Positions 28,658-37,320 of a stretch of 64,000 bases of DNA are shown in pieces (the first letter of the stretch is position 1; every line of letters begins with the position of its first letter). The stretch lies in the NCBI GenBank assembly GCA_945888375.1, contig CAMCZZ010000004.1, positions 62,001-126,000 on the forward strand, written 5' to 3'. The DNA comes from Akkermansia muciniphila (GTDB taxonomy: Bacteria; Verrucomicrobiota; Verrucomicrobiia; Opitutales; Opitutaceae). Below the pieces are notes generated by a model. That model was not told where the DNA came from and ran no database searches. It was given only the letters and a program-made list of their open reading frames with translations. The position numbers and the translations under genes were made by a program.

Positions 28658-29641
28658 GTGTCCTCGCCCCCCATCCACGCCATCACCCTCCTCGGCACCG
28701 GCTCCCAAGTGCCCGGGCGCATCGTCACCAACGATGACCTCGCCAAGTTGGTGAACACCTCCGACGAGTGGATCCATACCCGCACCGGCATACGCGAACG
28801 CCGCCTGGCCAGCCCCGGCGAAACCACCACCAGCCTGGCCCTCGGCGCCGCCCGCTCCGCCCTCGCCGATGCCCAAATCGAAGCCTCGGCGATCGACCTG
28901 CTGATCGTTGCCACCTGCACCCCGGATCTGCCCATGCCGGCGACCGCCTGCCTCGTGCAAACCGCCCTGGGACTGCCCGCCACGACCGCCTGTTTTGACC
29001 TCAATGCCGCCTGCACCGGCTTCGTCTACGCCCTCGACACCGCCTGGGCCCTCCTCGCCAGTGGTCGCTACCATCACGCGCTCATCATTGGAGCGGAGAA
29101 AATGTCCTCCGCCATCGACTGGAGCGACCGCACCACCTGCGTGCTCTTCGGAGATGGCGCCGGCGCCGCCGTCCTCGGTCCAGCCCCCGCCGGCTCCGGC
29201 ATCGTCGCAACCAAGCTCGGCGCGATACCCGGCACCAGCGACCTGTTGCTCATCCCCGGCGGCGGCAGCTCCCCCCTGGCCCCCGACGCCCCTCGCCACA
29301 TCCAGATGAAGGGCAAGGAAGTGTTCAAATTCGCCGTCCGCGCCATGGACGAGGTCTGTCGCGATCTACTCACCCCCCAGGGCCTCACCCCCCAAGACGT
29401 CGCGCTCATCGTGCCCCACCAGGCCAACCTGCGGATCATCCACGCCATCGCCGAGTATCTGGAACTGCCGCACGATCGCTTTTTCGCCAACGTCGACCGC
29501 TACGGCAACACCTCCGCCGCCTCCATCCCCCTAGCCCTCGACGAAGCCCGCCGCGCCGGCCGGCTGCAACGGGGCGACCTCATCCTGCTAGTCGCATTCG
29601 GGGCGGGCTTGACCTACGGGGGCGCGCTGGTTCGCTGGTAA
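28658..29641 (+). CDS. fabH: 3-oxoacyl-ACP synthase III
   Basis: The 327-residue FabH starts fatty acid synthesis by condensing acyl-CoA with malonyl-ACP. The catalytic triad is visible: Cys in FDLNAACTGFVYAL, His in IVPHQANLRI and Asn in YGNTSAASIPLAL. The start is GTG (28658), 18 bases after plsX. Normal length and complete active site. Confidence 0.95.
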   Translation: MSSPPIHAITLLGTGSQVPGRIVTNDDLAKLVNTSDEWIHTRTGIRERRLASPGETTTSLALGAARSALADAQIEASAIDLLIVATCTPDLPMPATACLVQTALGLPATTACFDLNAACTGFVYALDTAWALLASGRYHHALIIGAEKMSSAIDWSDRTTCVLFGDGAGAAVLGPAPAGSGIVATKLGAIPGTSDLLLIPGGGSSPLAPDAPRHIQMKGKEVFKFAVRAMDEVCRDLLTPQGLTPQDVALIVPHQANLRIIHAIAEYLELPHDRFFANVDRYGNTSAASIPLALDEARRAGRLQRGDLILLVAFGAGLTYGGALVRW

Positions 29642-29649
29642 CTCAAATC

Positions 29650-30708
29650 ATGCCCCTCGCGCCGCGCCGTCTCGGTTTTGCTCTCTCCCTGCTTTTGCTC
29701 TGGACCCTGGGTGTAGCCCCTTCCATGCGGGCCGACTTGGTCTGGGACACCCGCACCGGCTGGCGCGTGGAAGGCGGCGCACCCGTCCCCTTCCTCGACA
29801 CCCCCGCCGGCCACACCGCAAAGTCCCTGATGGACAATGCCCGCCGCGCCGAAGACGCCGGCCGCGCCGGCACCGCCCTATCGGGGTATAAACGGGTTTT
29901 TAAGAAGTATCCCACCTCGCCCTTTGCCGCCGAGGCCCTCTACCGCTCCGGCCGACTCTACGAAAACCGCCGCCAATACACCAAGGCCTTCCGCAACCTC
30001 CAACGCGTGATCGTCGAACACCCGGCCTACCCCGCCTTCACAGAGGTGCTGGGCTCCGAATACCGCATCGCAGATAAACTCGTGCAAGGCGCCCGCCCCT
30101 TATACTGGGGCCTCATCCCCGGCTTTAAACAGCGCGACAAGGGCCTGGAGTTCCTCGAGCAAATCGTAACCAACGCACCCTACAGCGAATATGCCGCCAT
30201 TTCGCTCATGAACGTCGCCGCCGGCTACACCCGCTCCGGCGATCGCGACGGGGCCATCGACGCCCTCGACCGGATGATTAACAACTACCCCGACAGCTTC
30301 CTCACCCCCGACGCCTACCTGAAACTAGCCGCCGCCCAGGCCTCGATCACGCAAGGCCCCGCTTACGATCAAGCCTCCACCCAACTCGCCCTGACCTACT
30401 TCCAAGATTACACCATCCTCTACCCCGGCGAGGCCGACGTCACCATCGCCAACAAAGGCTTCGACAGCGCCCGCGCCCTGCTCGCCGAGAGCAAGATGAC
30501 CATGGGCGATTTCTACTACAAGAAACGCTCTAATTACAAAGCCGCCAAGGTCTTCTACAACGAGGCGATCACCACCTACCCGGATTCCCCGACCGCTGAA
30601 CGCGCCCGGCGCTACCTCGCCGCGATCGAGAAAATCGAGTCCGGCGAAGACACCGCCGAGGGCGCCGCCCGCGGCGGCCCCCGCGCCAAGCGTTTCTGGA
30701 TTTTCTAG
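29650..30708 (+). CDS. BamD-like outer-membrane assembly TPR protein
   Basis: The 352-residue protein has a signal peptide (FALSLLLLWTLGVAPSMRA) and no lipobox cysteine, unlike classic BamD. TPR-like repeats of the BamD/YbgF type follow (YKRVFKKYPTSPFAAEALYRSG, FYNEAITTYPDSPTAERARRYL). BamD works with BamA in inserting outer-membrane beta-barrels; here that role is inferred from the fold only. It begins 8 bases after fabH and is followed by the LptE-like gene, so envelope-assembly genes are grouped after the lipid-synthesis genes. Confidence 0.78.
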   Translation: MPLAPRRLGFALSLLLLWTLGVAPSMRADLVWDTRTGWRVEGGAPVPFLDTPAGHTAKSLMDNARRAEDAGRAGTALSGYKRVFKKYPTSPFAAEALYRSGRLYENRRQYTKAFRNLQRVIVEHPAYPAFTEVLGSEYRIADKLVQGARPLYWGLIPGFKQRDKGLEFLEQIVTNAPYSEYAAISLMNVAAGYTRSGDRDGAIDALDRMINNYPDSFLTPDAYLKLAAAQASITQGPAYDQASTQLALTYFQDYTILYPGEADVTIANKGFDSARALLAESKMTMGDFYYKKRSNYKAAKVFYNEAITTYPDSPTAERARRYLAAIEKIESGEDTAEGAARGGPRAKRFWIF

Positions 30709-30734
30709 AGCGACCCTACGCTTCCCCCGCCCCC

Positions 30735-31271
30735 ATGGCCCGTCTCCTCTCCGCGCTTTTTGCCGGTTTTGTCCTGCTCTTCCACAGCGCCTGCTCGCAC
30801 TACCGCCTGGGCACCGGCGTGGAGCGTGATTACCAGAGTATCTTCATCGCCCCGGTCCAAACCAACGCCGCCTACCCCCAGGCCGCCGCCGTGCTGACCA
30901 CCCAGATCCGCGAGACCTTCATCCGCGATGGCCGCGTCCGCGTGGTCAACACCCCCGAGGAAGCCGACGCCGTGCTTTCGGTAAAACTCTCCAGCCTGCA
31001 ACGCGCCAAACTCACCTCGCTCACCTCCGACGCCGGACTCGCCCGGAAAATGGGCCTCACCCTCTCCGCCACCGCCACCCTGCAGGATCCCGCCGCCCAA
31101 AAAATCTGGTTCGCCGACCGCCCCCTGTCCGTCGAGCGCCAGCTGTTTACCGATAACGGCTCCCCCGACCTCCAACCCCTCCAGCAAACCCAGGCCGAAT
31201 ACGCCCTCCTCCCCCAGTTGGCGGAACCGTTCGCCAAACAACTGCTCGGCTCCGTCTTGGATACTTGGTAA
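30735..31271 (+). CDS. LptE-like lipopolysaccharide-assembly lipoprotein
   Basis: The 178-residue protein has a signal peptide and a probable lipobox (FHSAC at about residues 16-20), so it is likely an outer-membrane lipoprotein. The core GVERDYQSIFIAPVQTNAAYPQAAAVLTTQIRE resembles the LptE family fold: a short beta-strand, then a helix ending in RETFIRDGRVRVV. LptE plugs the LptD channel in LPS export. The sequence is divergent, so the assignment rests on fold pattern, lipobox and context. A terminator follows at 31300-31327. Confidence 0.7.
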   Translation: MARLLSALFAGFVLLFHSACSHYRLGTGVERDYQSIFIAPVQTNAAYPQAAAVLTTQIRETFIRDGRVRVVNTPEEADAVLSVKLSSLQRAKLTSLTSDAGLARKMGLTLSATATLQDPAAQKIWFADRPLSVERQLFTDNGSPDLQPLQQTQAEYALLPQLAEPFAKQLLGSVLDTW

Positions 31272-31299
31272 AAACACCTGCCATCGACACCTTAAAATC

Positions 31300-31327
31300 G
31301 CCGCGCTCCTCCCGGACGCGGCTTTTT
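31300..31327 (+). terminator. Intrinsic terminator after the LptE-like gene
   Basis: Stem GCCGCG (31300-31305) and CGCGGC (31317-31322) with an 11-base loop, followed by TTTTT to 31327. It ends just before the ATG at 31329, which argues that rpe really starts further down. Confidence 0.6.
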
Positions 31328-31391
31328 CATGGCCGTTTCCAAGCCCCGCCCTTGCGCTTGCCCGCGACCTTTATCCACCCTGTTCCCCGTC

Positions 31392-32060
31392 GTGCCCGCC
31401 CCCCTTCACTCCGCCCTCCTCGCCCCGTCCCTGCTGGCCGGCCGCCACACGCACCTCGCCGCCAGCGCCATCGAGGTCGCCAACGCCGGCGCCCCTTGGC
31501 TCCACCTCGATATCATGGACGGGCATTTCGTGCCCAACCTGACTTTTGGCCCCCAGATGATCGCCGAGCTGCGCCGCGAAGTCCCGGGCCTGTTCTTTGA
31601 TGTCCACCTGATGCTGGACGAACCCCAGCGCTACGCAGAGAACTTCATTCAAGCCGGCGCGCAGCTCGTGAGTTTCCACATCGAGCCCGCCCTCGACCAC
31701 CGCGCATTGCTCGCCCGCATCCGCGCCCTCGGCTGCCAAAATGGGCTCGTGCTCAACCCGGGCACCCCCGCCGATGCAGTCGAGCCTTTCCTTCACGAAG
31801 TCGATCTGGTCCTCGTGATGACCGTTCAGCCCGGCTTCGGCGGCCAACCCTTCCGCCGCGATATGCTGGCAAAACTCGCCCGCCTCGACACCCTCCGCCG
31901 CGAACGCAAACTGCACTTCCGGCTCGAAGTCGATGGCGGCATCGACCCTGCCACCGGCCGCGATTGCCGCGCCGCCGGAGCCGATACCTTCGTCGCCGGC
32001 ACCTCGTTTTTCAAATCCTCCGACCGCGCCGCCTTCGTGCGCGAAGTTGCCACTTGGTAA
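31392..32060 (+). CDS. rpe: Ribulose-phosphate 3-epimerase
   Basis: This pentose-phosphate TIM-barrel enzyme interconverts ribulose-5-phosphate and xylulose-5-phosphate. Motifs are LLAPSLLAG, LHLDIMDGHFVPNLTFGP (metal and catalytic Asp), DVHLMLDEP, VLVMTVQPGFGGQPF and LEVDGGIDP. I choose GTG 31392 because the family begins a few residues before IAPS, and because the in-frame ATG at 31329 sits directly on the preceding terminator's T-run. With the longer start the protein has 243 residues instead of 222. It is followed by pyrR after 20 bases. Confidence 0.92.
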   Translation: MPAPLHSALLAPSLLAGRHTHLAASAIEVANAGAPWLHLDIMDGHFVPNLTFGPQMIAELRREVPGLFFDVHLMLDEPQRYAENFIQAGAQLVSFHIEPALDHRALLARIRALGCQNGLVLNPGTPADAVEPFLHEVDLVLVMTVQPGFGGQPFRRDMLAKLARLDTLRRERKLHFRLEVDGGIDPATGRDCRAAGADTFVAGTSFFKSSDRAAFVREVATW

Positions 32061-32080
32061 CCACCCTCCCCCGACCGCCC

Positions 32081-32638
32081 GTGCCCTCCCCCGCCCTTCC
32101 CTCCGCCGCCATCAGCGAAGCCCTCGCCAAACTCGCCGACGGGATCGCCGCCCGCCACCCGGCCAACCCCGCCGACCGCCTCATCCTGCTCGGCGTGGCC
32201 AACGGCGGCGTCCACGTCGCCACCCGCCTTCAATTGCTGCTCCGCGACCGCTACCCCGAGGCCGCCCGCCCTCGCACCGGCATCATCGACATCTCCTTCC
32301 ACCGCGACGACATCGGGCGCAACCCCATCCCGAAGGAGTTTACCCCCACCCTCATCCCCATCGATGTGACCGGCGCCACCGTGATTCTCGTCGACGACGT
32401 CCTCCAATCCGGTCGCACCATAAAGGCCGCTCTGGACGAGCTCTTCGACCACGGCCGTCCCGCCAAGGTCGAACTCGCCGTCCTCGTCGATCGCGGCGGC
32501 CGCACCCTGCCCGTCGCCGCCGACTACACCGGCCTCACCCTGCAAGCCGGCCCCGAGGAAAAAGTCTCCGTTGTCCTCCACTCGACCGATTCCCGCCACG
32601 ACGCCATCACCGTCGCCCGCCCCTCCCCGAAATCCTGA
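32081..32638 (+). CDS. pyrR: PyrR-type uracil phosphoribosyltransferase / pyrimidine regulator
   Basis: The 185-residue type I phosphoribosyltransferase has a PRPP loop at VILVDDVLQSGRTIKAALDEL, and IGIID-like strands (TGIIDISFHRDDIGRNP) typical of PyrR. PyrR binds pyr mRNA and often also has UPRT activity. The start is taken as GTG 32081 (VPSPALPSAA); an upstream frame extension of 39 Arg-rich residues overlaps rpe and is rejected. It lies just before pyrB, as expected for this regulator. I see no obvious attenuator in the 10-base pyrR-pyrB gap. Confidence 0.88.
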   Translation: MPSPALPSAAISEALAKLADGIAARHPANPADRLILLGVANGGVHVATRLQLLLRDRYPEAARPRTGIIDISFHRDDIGRNPIPKEFTPTLIPIDVTGATVILVDDVLQSGRTIKAALDELFDHGRPAKVELAVLVDRGGRTLPVAADYTGLTLQAGPEEKVSVVLHSTDSRHDAITVARPSPKS

Positions 32639-32648
32639 ACCTTAACCG

Positions 32649-33593
32649 ATGTCCTGGAACCGACGCCACCTGATCACGATCGAGGAACTCTCCCTCGCCG
32701 AACTGGAGCAAATCCACACCGTCGCCGCCGCCTTTAAAAAGGTGCTGGGCCGCTCGGTTAAAAAAATCCCCGCCCTGCGCGGCAAGACGATCGTCAACCT
32801 CTTCCTGGAGCCGAGCACGCGCACCCGCATGGCCTTCGACATGGCCGCGAAGCGCCTCAGCGCCGACGTCATTTCCTTCGACGCCGCCAGCTCCTCCACC
32901 ACCAAGGGCGAGACGCTCCGCGACACCGCGGAAAACATCGCCGCCCTCGGCGCGGACATGATCGTCATCCGCCATAACTGCGCCGGCTCCCCGCTCTACC
33001 TTTCGCGCATCCTCGACATCCCCGTCATCAACGCCGGCGACGGCTCGCACGAACACCCCACCCAGGGCCTGCTCGATACCTTCACCATAAAGGAGCGCCT
33101 CGGCACCCTGCGGGGCCGCCGCGTCGTCATCCTTGGGGACATCCTCTTCAGCCGGGTCGCCCGCTCCAATATCCACGCTCTCGTGAAATTCGGCGCCGAC
33201 GTCACCCTATGCGGCCCCTCCACTCTGGTGCCCGAGTCCCTGCGCAGCCTGGGGGTCAAGGTGTCCCACGACCTCCGCTCCGCCCTCGCCGACGCCGAGG
33301 TGGTCATGCTGCTGCGGATACAACACGAGCGCCAGACCGCCTCCATGTTTCCCAGCCTCGGCGAATACACCTCGATGTTCGGCCTGAACCGCACCCGCGC
33401 CGGGTGGCTGCACCCGAACGCCATCATCATGCACCCCGGCCCCATCAATCGGGGCGTCGAGATCGATAGCGACCTCGCCGATGGCGACCGCAGCGTGATT
33501 CTCGACCAGGTCTCCAACGGCATCGCCGTCCGCATGGCCTGCCTGTATCTCTGCGCCGGAGGCCGCCCGGAAGCCGTCACACCGACGGAGTGA
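32649..33593 (+). CDS. pyrB: Aspartate carbamoyltransferase catalytic subunit
   Basis: The 314-residue enzyme makes carbamoyl-aspartate, the committed step of pyrimidine synthesis. The carbamoyl-phosphate site is LEPSTRTRMAFDMAAKRL, with DGSHEHPTQGLLD for the second domain interface, LRIQHERQ and IIMHPGPINRGVEI. Length is normal and no regulatory subunit gene (pyrI) is adjacent. It is followed by a broken GxxExxY gene and then pyrC. Confidence 0.96.
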   Translation: MSWNRRHLITIEELSLAELEQIHTVAAAFKKVLGRSVKKIPALRGKTIVNLFLEPSTRTRMAFDMAAKRLSADVISFDAASSSTTKGETLRDTAENIAALGADMIVIRHNCAGSPLYLSRILDIPVINAGDGSHEHPTQGLLDTFTIKERLGTLRGRRVVILGDILFSRVARSNIHALVKFGADVTLCGPSTLVPESLRSLGVKVSHDLRSALADAEVVMLLRIQHERQTASMFPSLGEYTSMFGLNRTRAGWLHPNAIIMHPGPINRGVEIDSDLADGDRSVILDQVSNGIAVRMACLYLCAGGRPEAVTPTE

Positions 33594-33603
33594 TATTGGG
33601 CCC

Positions 33604-33626
33604 CAAAAGGCACAGAAGGCGCAAAA
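33604..33626 (+). repeat. Left arm of a 23-bp inverted repeat flanking the GxxExxY gene
   Basis: The 23-base arm (core GGCACAGAAGGCGCAAAA) lies 5 bases before the GxxExxY start codon. It matches the reverse complement of 34060-34082 with a single mismatch, so the broken gene is bounded by near-perfect inverted repeats about 0.43 kb apart. Confidence 0.8.
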
Positions 33627-33630
33627 GCTT

Positions 33631-34016
33631 ATGACCGAAACCGATGCCCGCCGACTAGCTGACACCATCAGCGAAACCGCCTTCGCCGCCCACCGCTTCC
33701 TTCGCCACGGGCAGAACGAAAAGGTTTACGAAAACTCCCTCCGCAATCGCCTCCGCAAACTCGGCCTAAAATCGACCAGTAACACCCGATCAATGTCTTC
33801 GACGAGGATGGCAGTCTGCTGGGCGAATTCTTCGCCGACCTCCTTGTAGACGGCGAATTCATCATCGAACTTAAAGCCGTGCGCGCCCTGAACGACGACC
33901 ACACCGCCCAGGTTCTCGGCTACCTCCGCCCCTCGCGCCTGGAGCACGGCATGCTCGTCAATTTCGGCGCCCCCAAGATCGAAGTCCGCAAATACATCCT
34001 CAGAAACGAGGACTAA
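33631..34016 (+). pseudogene. Broken GxxExxY-family protein gene
   Basis: The first reading frame gives a typical GxxExxY start (TISETAFAAHRFLRHGQNEKVYENSL). After LRKLGLK at about 33771 the frame is lost. From about 33789 the next frame continues the family sequence as HPINVFDEDGSLLGEFFADL, then FIIELKAVRALNDDHTAQVLGYL and VNFGAPKIEVRKYILRNED, ending at TAA 34016. One base seems to be missing after the AAA codon, and the restored frame would still carry a stop (CAG TAA CAC, probably once CAA). Two lesions make a sequencing slip less likely. The family, related to PD-(D/E)XK nucleases by fold prediction, has no settled function. It interrupts the pyrB-pyrC spacing. Confidence 0.85.
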
Positions 34017-34059
34017 AACCCGCTTAATTCTCCAGCCTCCGCCCACCAACCGCCTCCGT

Positions 34060-34082
34060 TTTTGCGCCTTCTGCGCCTTTTG
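34060..34082 (+). repeat. Right arm of the 23-bp inverted repeat flanking the GxxExxY gene
   Basis: This arm (core GCGCCTTCTGCGCC) is the reverse complement of 33604-33626 with one mismatch. It ends on the in-frame GTG that would otherwise be read as the pyrC start. Confidence 0.8.
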
Positions 34083-34102
34083 TGGCCAACTCTCCGAATC
34101 CC

Positions 34103-35398
34103 ATGCCTCTCCTCCATATCACCCAGGCCCGCGTTATCGACCCTGCTTCCGGCCGCGACGCCGTCGGCGACCTCTTTATCCGTGACGGCGTCTTCATCGC
34201 CCGCCCCTCCGCCGCCGAACTGGCCTCCGCCGTTACTTTCAACGCCGAGGGCCTCGTCGCCGCGCCCGGCCTGATCGATGTGCACGTCCACTTCCGCGAA
34301 CCCGGCCAGACCCACAAGGAAACCATCGAGTCAGGCTCCCGCGCCGCCGCCGCCGGTGGCTTCACCAGTGTCGTCTGCATGCCGAACACCGCCCCCGTCG
34401 CGGACAACGCTGGCACCATCCAGTTGATCAAGGATTCCGCGGCCCGCTCCGCCGCCGTCCATGTTTACCCGACCGGCTGCATCACCGTGGGCATGAAGGG
34501 CCAGGCCCTCGCCCCCATCGGCTCGCTGAAACGCGCCGGGGTGATCGCCATCACCGACGACGGCGATTGCGTGCAATCGAATGAATTGATGCGCCGCGCC
34601 TGCGAATACGCGAAGATGTTCGACCTGCCGCTCATGGACCACTGCCAGGACCACTCCATGACCGTCGGCGCCGTGATGAATGAAGGGGCCATGTCCGTGA
34701 AACTTGGCCTGAAGGGTTGGCCCAACGCCGCCGAGGACTTGATCGTCGCCCGCAACTGCATCCTGTCGGAATACACCGGCGCCCACATCCACATGCAGCA
34801 TGTCTCGTCTCGCAACGCCGTCGAGGTGCTCCGCCGCGCCAAGAGTCGCGGCGTGCGCGTCACCGCCGAGGCCTGTCCCCACCACCTCGCGCTCACCGAC
34901 GAAGCCCTCGCCACCTACGACACCCATTTAAAAATGAATCCGCCCCTCCGCACCGAGGAGGACCGCGTGGCCCTGATCGCCGGCCTGCGCGACGGCACCC
35001 TGGATATTCTCGCCACCGACCACGCACCCCACACGCCCGACGAGAAGGACCGTGAGTTCGACCTCGCACCCAACGGCATCCTCGGCCTCGAGACCGCACT
35101 CGCCGTCACGCTCGAAGTGCTCGTTCGCCAAAACGGTTTCAGCCTCGCGACCTTGATCGACCTCTGGACCCGCAAGCCCGCCGAGTTGCTGAAGCTCCCC
35201 GCCGGCACCCTCGCCGAGGGCGCTCCCGCCGACCTCGTGCTCTTCGATCCCGAGGCCGAGTGGACTTACGATGCCTCCGCCGGCTTCTCCAAGTCCCGCA
35301 ACAGCCCCTGGAGCGGTCAAAAACTACGCGGCCGCGTGCGCCACACCTACGTCGCCGGTCGTCTGGTTTTCGCGAACGGCGACTTCCTCCCAGCCTGA
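34103..35398 (+). CDS. pyrC: Dihydroorotase (class I)
   Basis: The 431-residue enzyme closes carbamoyl-aspartate to dihydroorotate. The zinc-site motif is LIDVHVHFREPGQTHKE, then MPNTAPVADN, MDHCQDHSM, HIHMQHVSSRNAVE, EACPHHLALTDE and ILATDHAPHTPDEK, in the order of the class I family. ATG 34103 (MPLLHITQARV) is chosen over GTG 34082, which lies on the inverted-repeat arm. It completes the pyrR-pyrB-pyrC set. Confidence 0.95.
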   Translation: MPLLHITQARVIDPASGRDAVGDLFIRDGVFIARPSAAELASAVTFNAEGLVAAPGLIDVHVHFREPGQTHKETIESGSRAAAAGGFTSVVCMPNTAPVADNAGTIQLIKDSAARSAAVHVYPTGCITVGMKGQALAPIGSLKRAGVIAITDDGDCVQSNELMRRACEYAKMFDLPLMDHCQDHSMTVGAVMNEGAMSVKLGLKGWPNAAEDLIVARNCILSEYTGAHIHMQHVSSRNAVEVLRRAKSRGVRVTAEACPHHLALTDEALATYDTHLKMNPPLRTEEDRVALIAGLRDGTLDILATDHAPHTPDEKDREFDLAPNGILGLETALAVTLEVLVRQNGFSLATLIDLWTRKPAELLKLPAGTLAEGAPADLVLFDPEAEWTYDASAGFSKSRNSPWSGQKLRGRVRHTYVAGRLVFANGDFLPA

Positions 35399-35479
35399 CG
35401 CCCCACGCGTTCGCCGCGGCCCGAGCCCCGGCAAACTCGCTGGCCCACCACCGCGCCCCACCGCCCATCACCTCCACCT

Positions 35480-36364
35480 GTGCCTGACCTTGTTTTCACT
35501 CCGACCCTCTCCGCCATTCTCGGCCTCCAGATGGTGCTCTTGCTCGCCGGCTGTGCGATTCTGGCCGCGCGCGTCCGGTCCCTCCCCGCACGCTTTGTGG
35601 GCCTCGCCCCTAACCGCCTCACGTCGTCCCCGTTCCGCGCCAGCGAACTCTTCCTCGGCGCCGCTTTTGCATTCGGTGGCGCGATGATTTTCCACGTCGC
35701 GGTCAGTTACATCGCCAGCCGCTGGTTTCCCGCTCCGGCCGACGGCTCCCTCGGGCGTTTCCATGCCCTCACCGGCGCAGGCGTCCAACTCGGCGCGCTG
35801 GCCGGCCTCGGCCACGCCTGGTTCTGGCATCTCCGCCCCTCCAAACGCGTCGGGGAACCAATGGCTGTAACCACCGCCGCCAGGCCGCTCCCCGCTTTGT
35901 CCACCGCCGTTGCCCTGCGCGAAGGCGGGCTGGCCTTCCTCGCTCTGCTTCCCGTGGTCTGGCTGGTAAATCTAGGCTGGCAGGGGCTGCTCGGCCGTCT
36001 CGATATCCCCGCCCCGCCGCAGGATCTGGTCGCGCTCTTCGCGCGCTCGGGCGACACTCCTTCGCTCGTCATCATGGTGGTTCTGGCCGTGGTGATCGCA
36101 CCACTCACCGAGGAAATGGTCTTCCGCATTGGCCTTTTCCGCTGGATCCGCACCCGCTCGCTGCGCGGCGTCGTGCTTTTCCTCCCCGCAGCCGGTTTTG
36201 CCCTGCTCCATGGCAACCTCGCGGTGTTTCTGCCCATCGTGGTCCTGGCCGTCTGCCTGGCCCTGGCTTACGAACGCTCCGGGCATGCACTCGTGCCCAT
36301 CACGGCCCACTCGCTGTTCAACCTGAACACCGTCATCCTCATCCTCGGCGGCTACCCCGTCTAA
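35480..36364 (+). CDS. CPBP-family intramembrane metalloprotease
   Basis: The 294-residue membrane protein has about eight hydrophobic segments. The CPBP (Abi/Rce1-like) motifs are in the C-terminal half: EEMVFRIGLFRWI (EExxxR-type), FALLHGN (metal His) and ITAHSLFNLN (HxxxN-type). Known members cleave prenylated proteins or process peptides in the membrane; the substrate here is unknown. The start is GTG 35480. A run of genes on the same strand (thiL, tsaE) follows 11 bases later. Confidence 0.85.
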   Translation: MPDLVFTPTLSAILGLQMVLLLAGCAILAARVRSLPARFVGLAPNRLTSSPFRASELFLGAAFAFGGAMIFHVAVSYIASRWFPAPADGSLGRFHALTGAGVQLGALAGLGHAWFWHLRPSKRVGEPMAVTTAARPLPALSTAVALREGGLAFLALLPVVWLVNLGWQGLLGRLDIPAPPQDLVALFARSGDTPSLVIMVVLAVVIAPLTEEMVFRIGLFRWIRTRSLRGVVLFLPAAGFALLHGNLAVFLPIVVLAVCLALAYERSGHALVPITAHSLFNLNTVILILGGYPV

Positions 36365-36375
36365 ACTCGGTCCGC

Positions 36376-37320
36376 GTGCATCCCTTTTCCGATACCCCCT
36401 CCGCCACCATCGCCGCCCTCGGCGAACAAAAACTGCTGCCGCGCATCCGCCGCTGGCTCGGCTCCGCCATGCCCGCCGCGCCCCACGGCATGGGCGACGA
36501 CTGCGCCGTCCTGCCCGTGCCCCGCACCCGCCGGAATCGCGCCCCGCTCGTTACGGTGGATCCGGTGATTTACGGCGAGCACTTCGATGACGCCGTCGCC
36601 CCCCGGGCCGTCGGCCAAAAACTCCTTTCACGGAATCTCTCCGACATCGCCGCGATGGGCGGACGGCCCGACGCCGCCGTGGTCGCCCTCGCCCTCGATC
36701 CTCGGGTGCGGCTCGAGTGGCTGGAGGGCTTCTATCGGGGCCTCGCTGCCACCGCCCGCCGCCATGGCGTGCCGCTCGTCGGCGGGGACCTCGCCACCCA
36801 CCGGGGCGGGCTCGTCGCCACCCTCACCCTGCTCGGCCGCTCCGCCGGTCCGCGCGTGCTCACCCGCGCCGGGGCCCGCGTCGGCGACTTCATCGCTGTC
36901 ACCGGCGTGCTCGGCGGCAGCCTGCTGTCGGGCCACCACTGGAAGTTCACCCCGCGTCTGGCCGAGGGCGCCTGGCTCGCCGCCCGCCGGGAAGTCTCCG
37001 CCATGATGGACCTGAGTGACGGCCTGGCCAAGGACATCCACGCCCTGACCCCGCCGCGGGCCCGGGCCGCCCTGTTTGGCGACCTGCTGCCGCTCCGTCC
37101 CGGACACGACCTCCACGCGGCTTTGGGGGATGGCGAGGATTACGAACTCCTTTTCACCCTGCGCGGCGAGCCTACCGACGCCCGCCGCCTGGTCGCCGCC
37201 TGGCGCAAGAAATTCCCCCGCGTCCCGCTCACCGTGATCGGCCGCCTCGAACCCGCCGGAGCGCCGTCCGACGGCACCATCGACCTCTCCGCCCACCATG
37301 GCTTCGAGCATTTTGACTGA
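36376..37320 (+). CDS. thiL: Thiamine-monophosphate kinase
   Basis: The 314-residue ThiL phosphorylates thiamine phosphate to the active cofactor. The N-terminal metal/ATP motif is HGMGDDCAVLPVP, followed by GQKLLSRNLSDIAAMGG, GGDLATH, AVTGVLGGSL, MMDLSDGLAKDIHAL and LGDGEDYELLFTL, all as expected for the PurM/ThiL fold. The start is GTG 36376. The 3' end overlaps tsaE by 23 bases. Confidence 0.94.
   Translation: MHPFSDTPSATIAALGEQKLLPRIRRWLGSAMPAAPHGMGDDCAVLPVPRTRRNRAPLVTVDPVIYGEHFDDAVAPRAVGQKLLSRNLSDIAAMGGRPDAAVVALALDPRVRLEWLEGFYRGLAATARRHGVPLVGGDLATHRGGLVATLTLLGRSAGPRVLTRAGARVGDFIAVTGVLGGSLLSGHHWKFTPRLAEGAWLAARREVSAMMDLSDGLAKDIHALTPPRARAALFGDLLPLRPGHDLHAALGDGEDYELLFTLRGEPTDARRLVAAWRKKFPRVPLTVIGRLEPAGAPSDGTIDLSAHHGFEHFD

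Noticed and set aside
28043-29299. Minus-strand frame of 418 codons opposite plsX/fabH
   Set aside because: Gly/Ala-rich shadow across two conserved genes.
32640-32648. PyrR-dependent attenuator before pyrB
   Set aside because: The pyrR-pyrB gap is only 10 bases, and no terminator/antiterminator pair is visible there.
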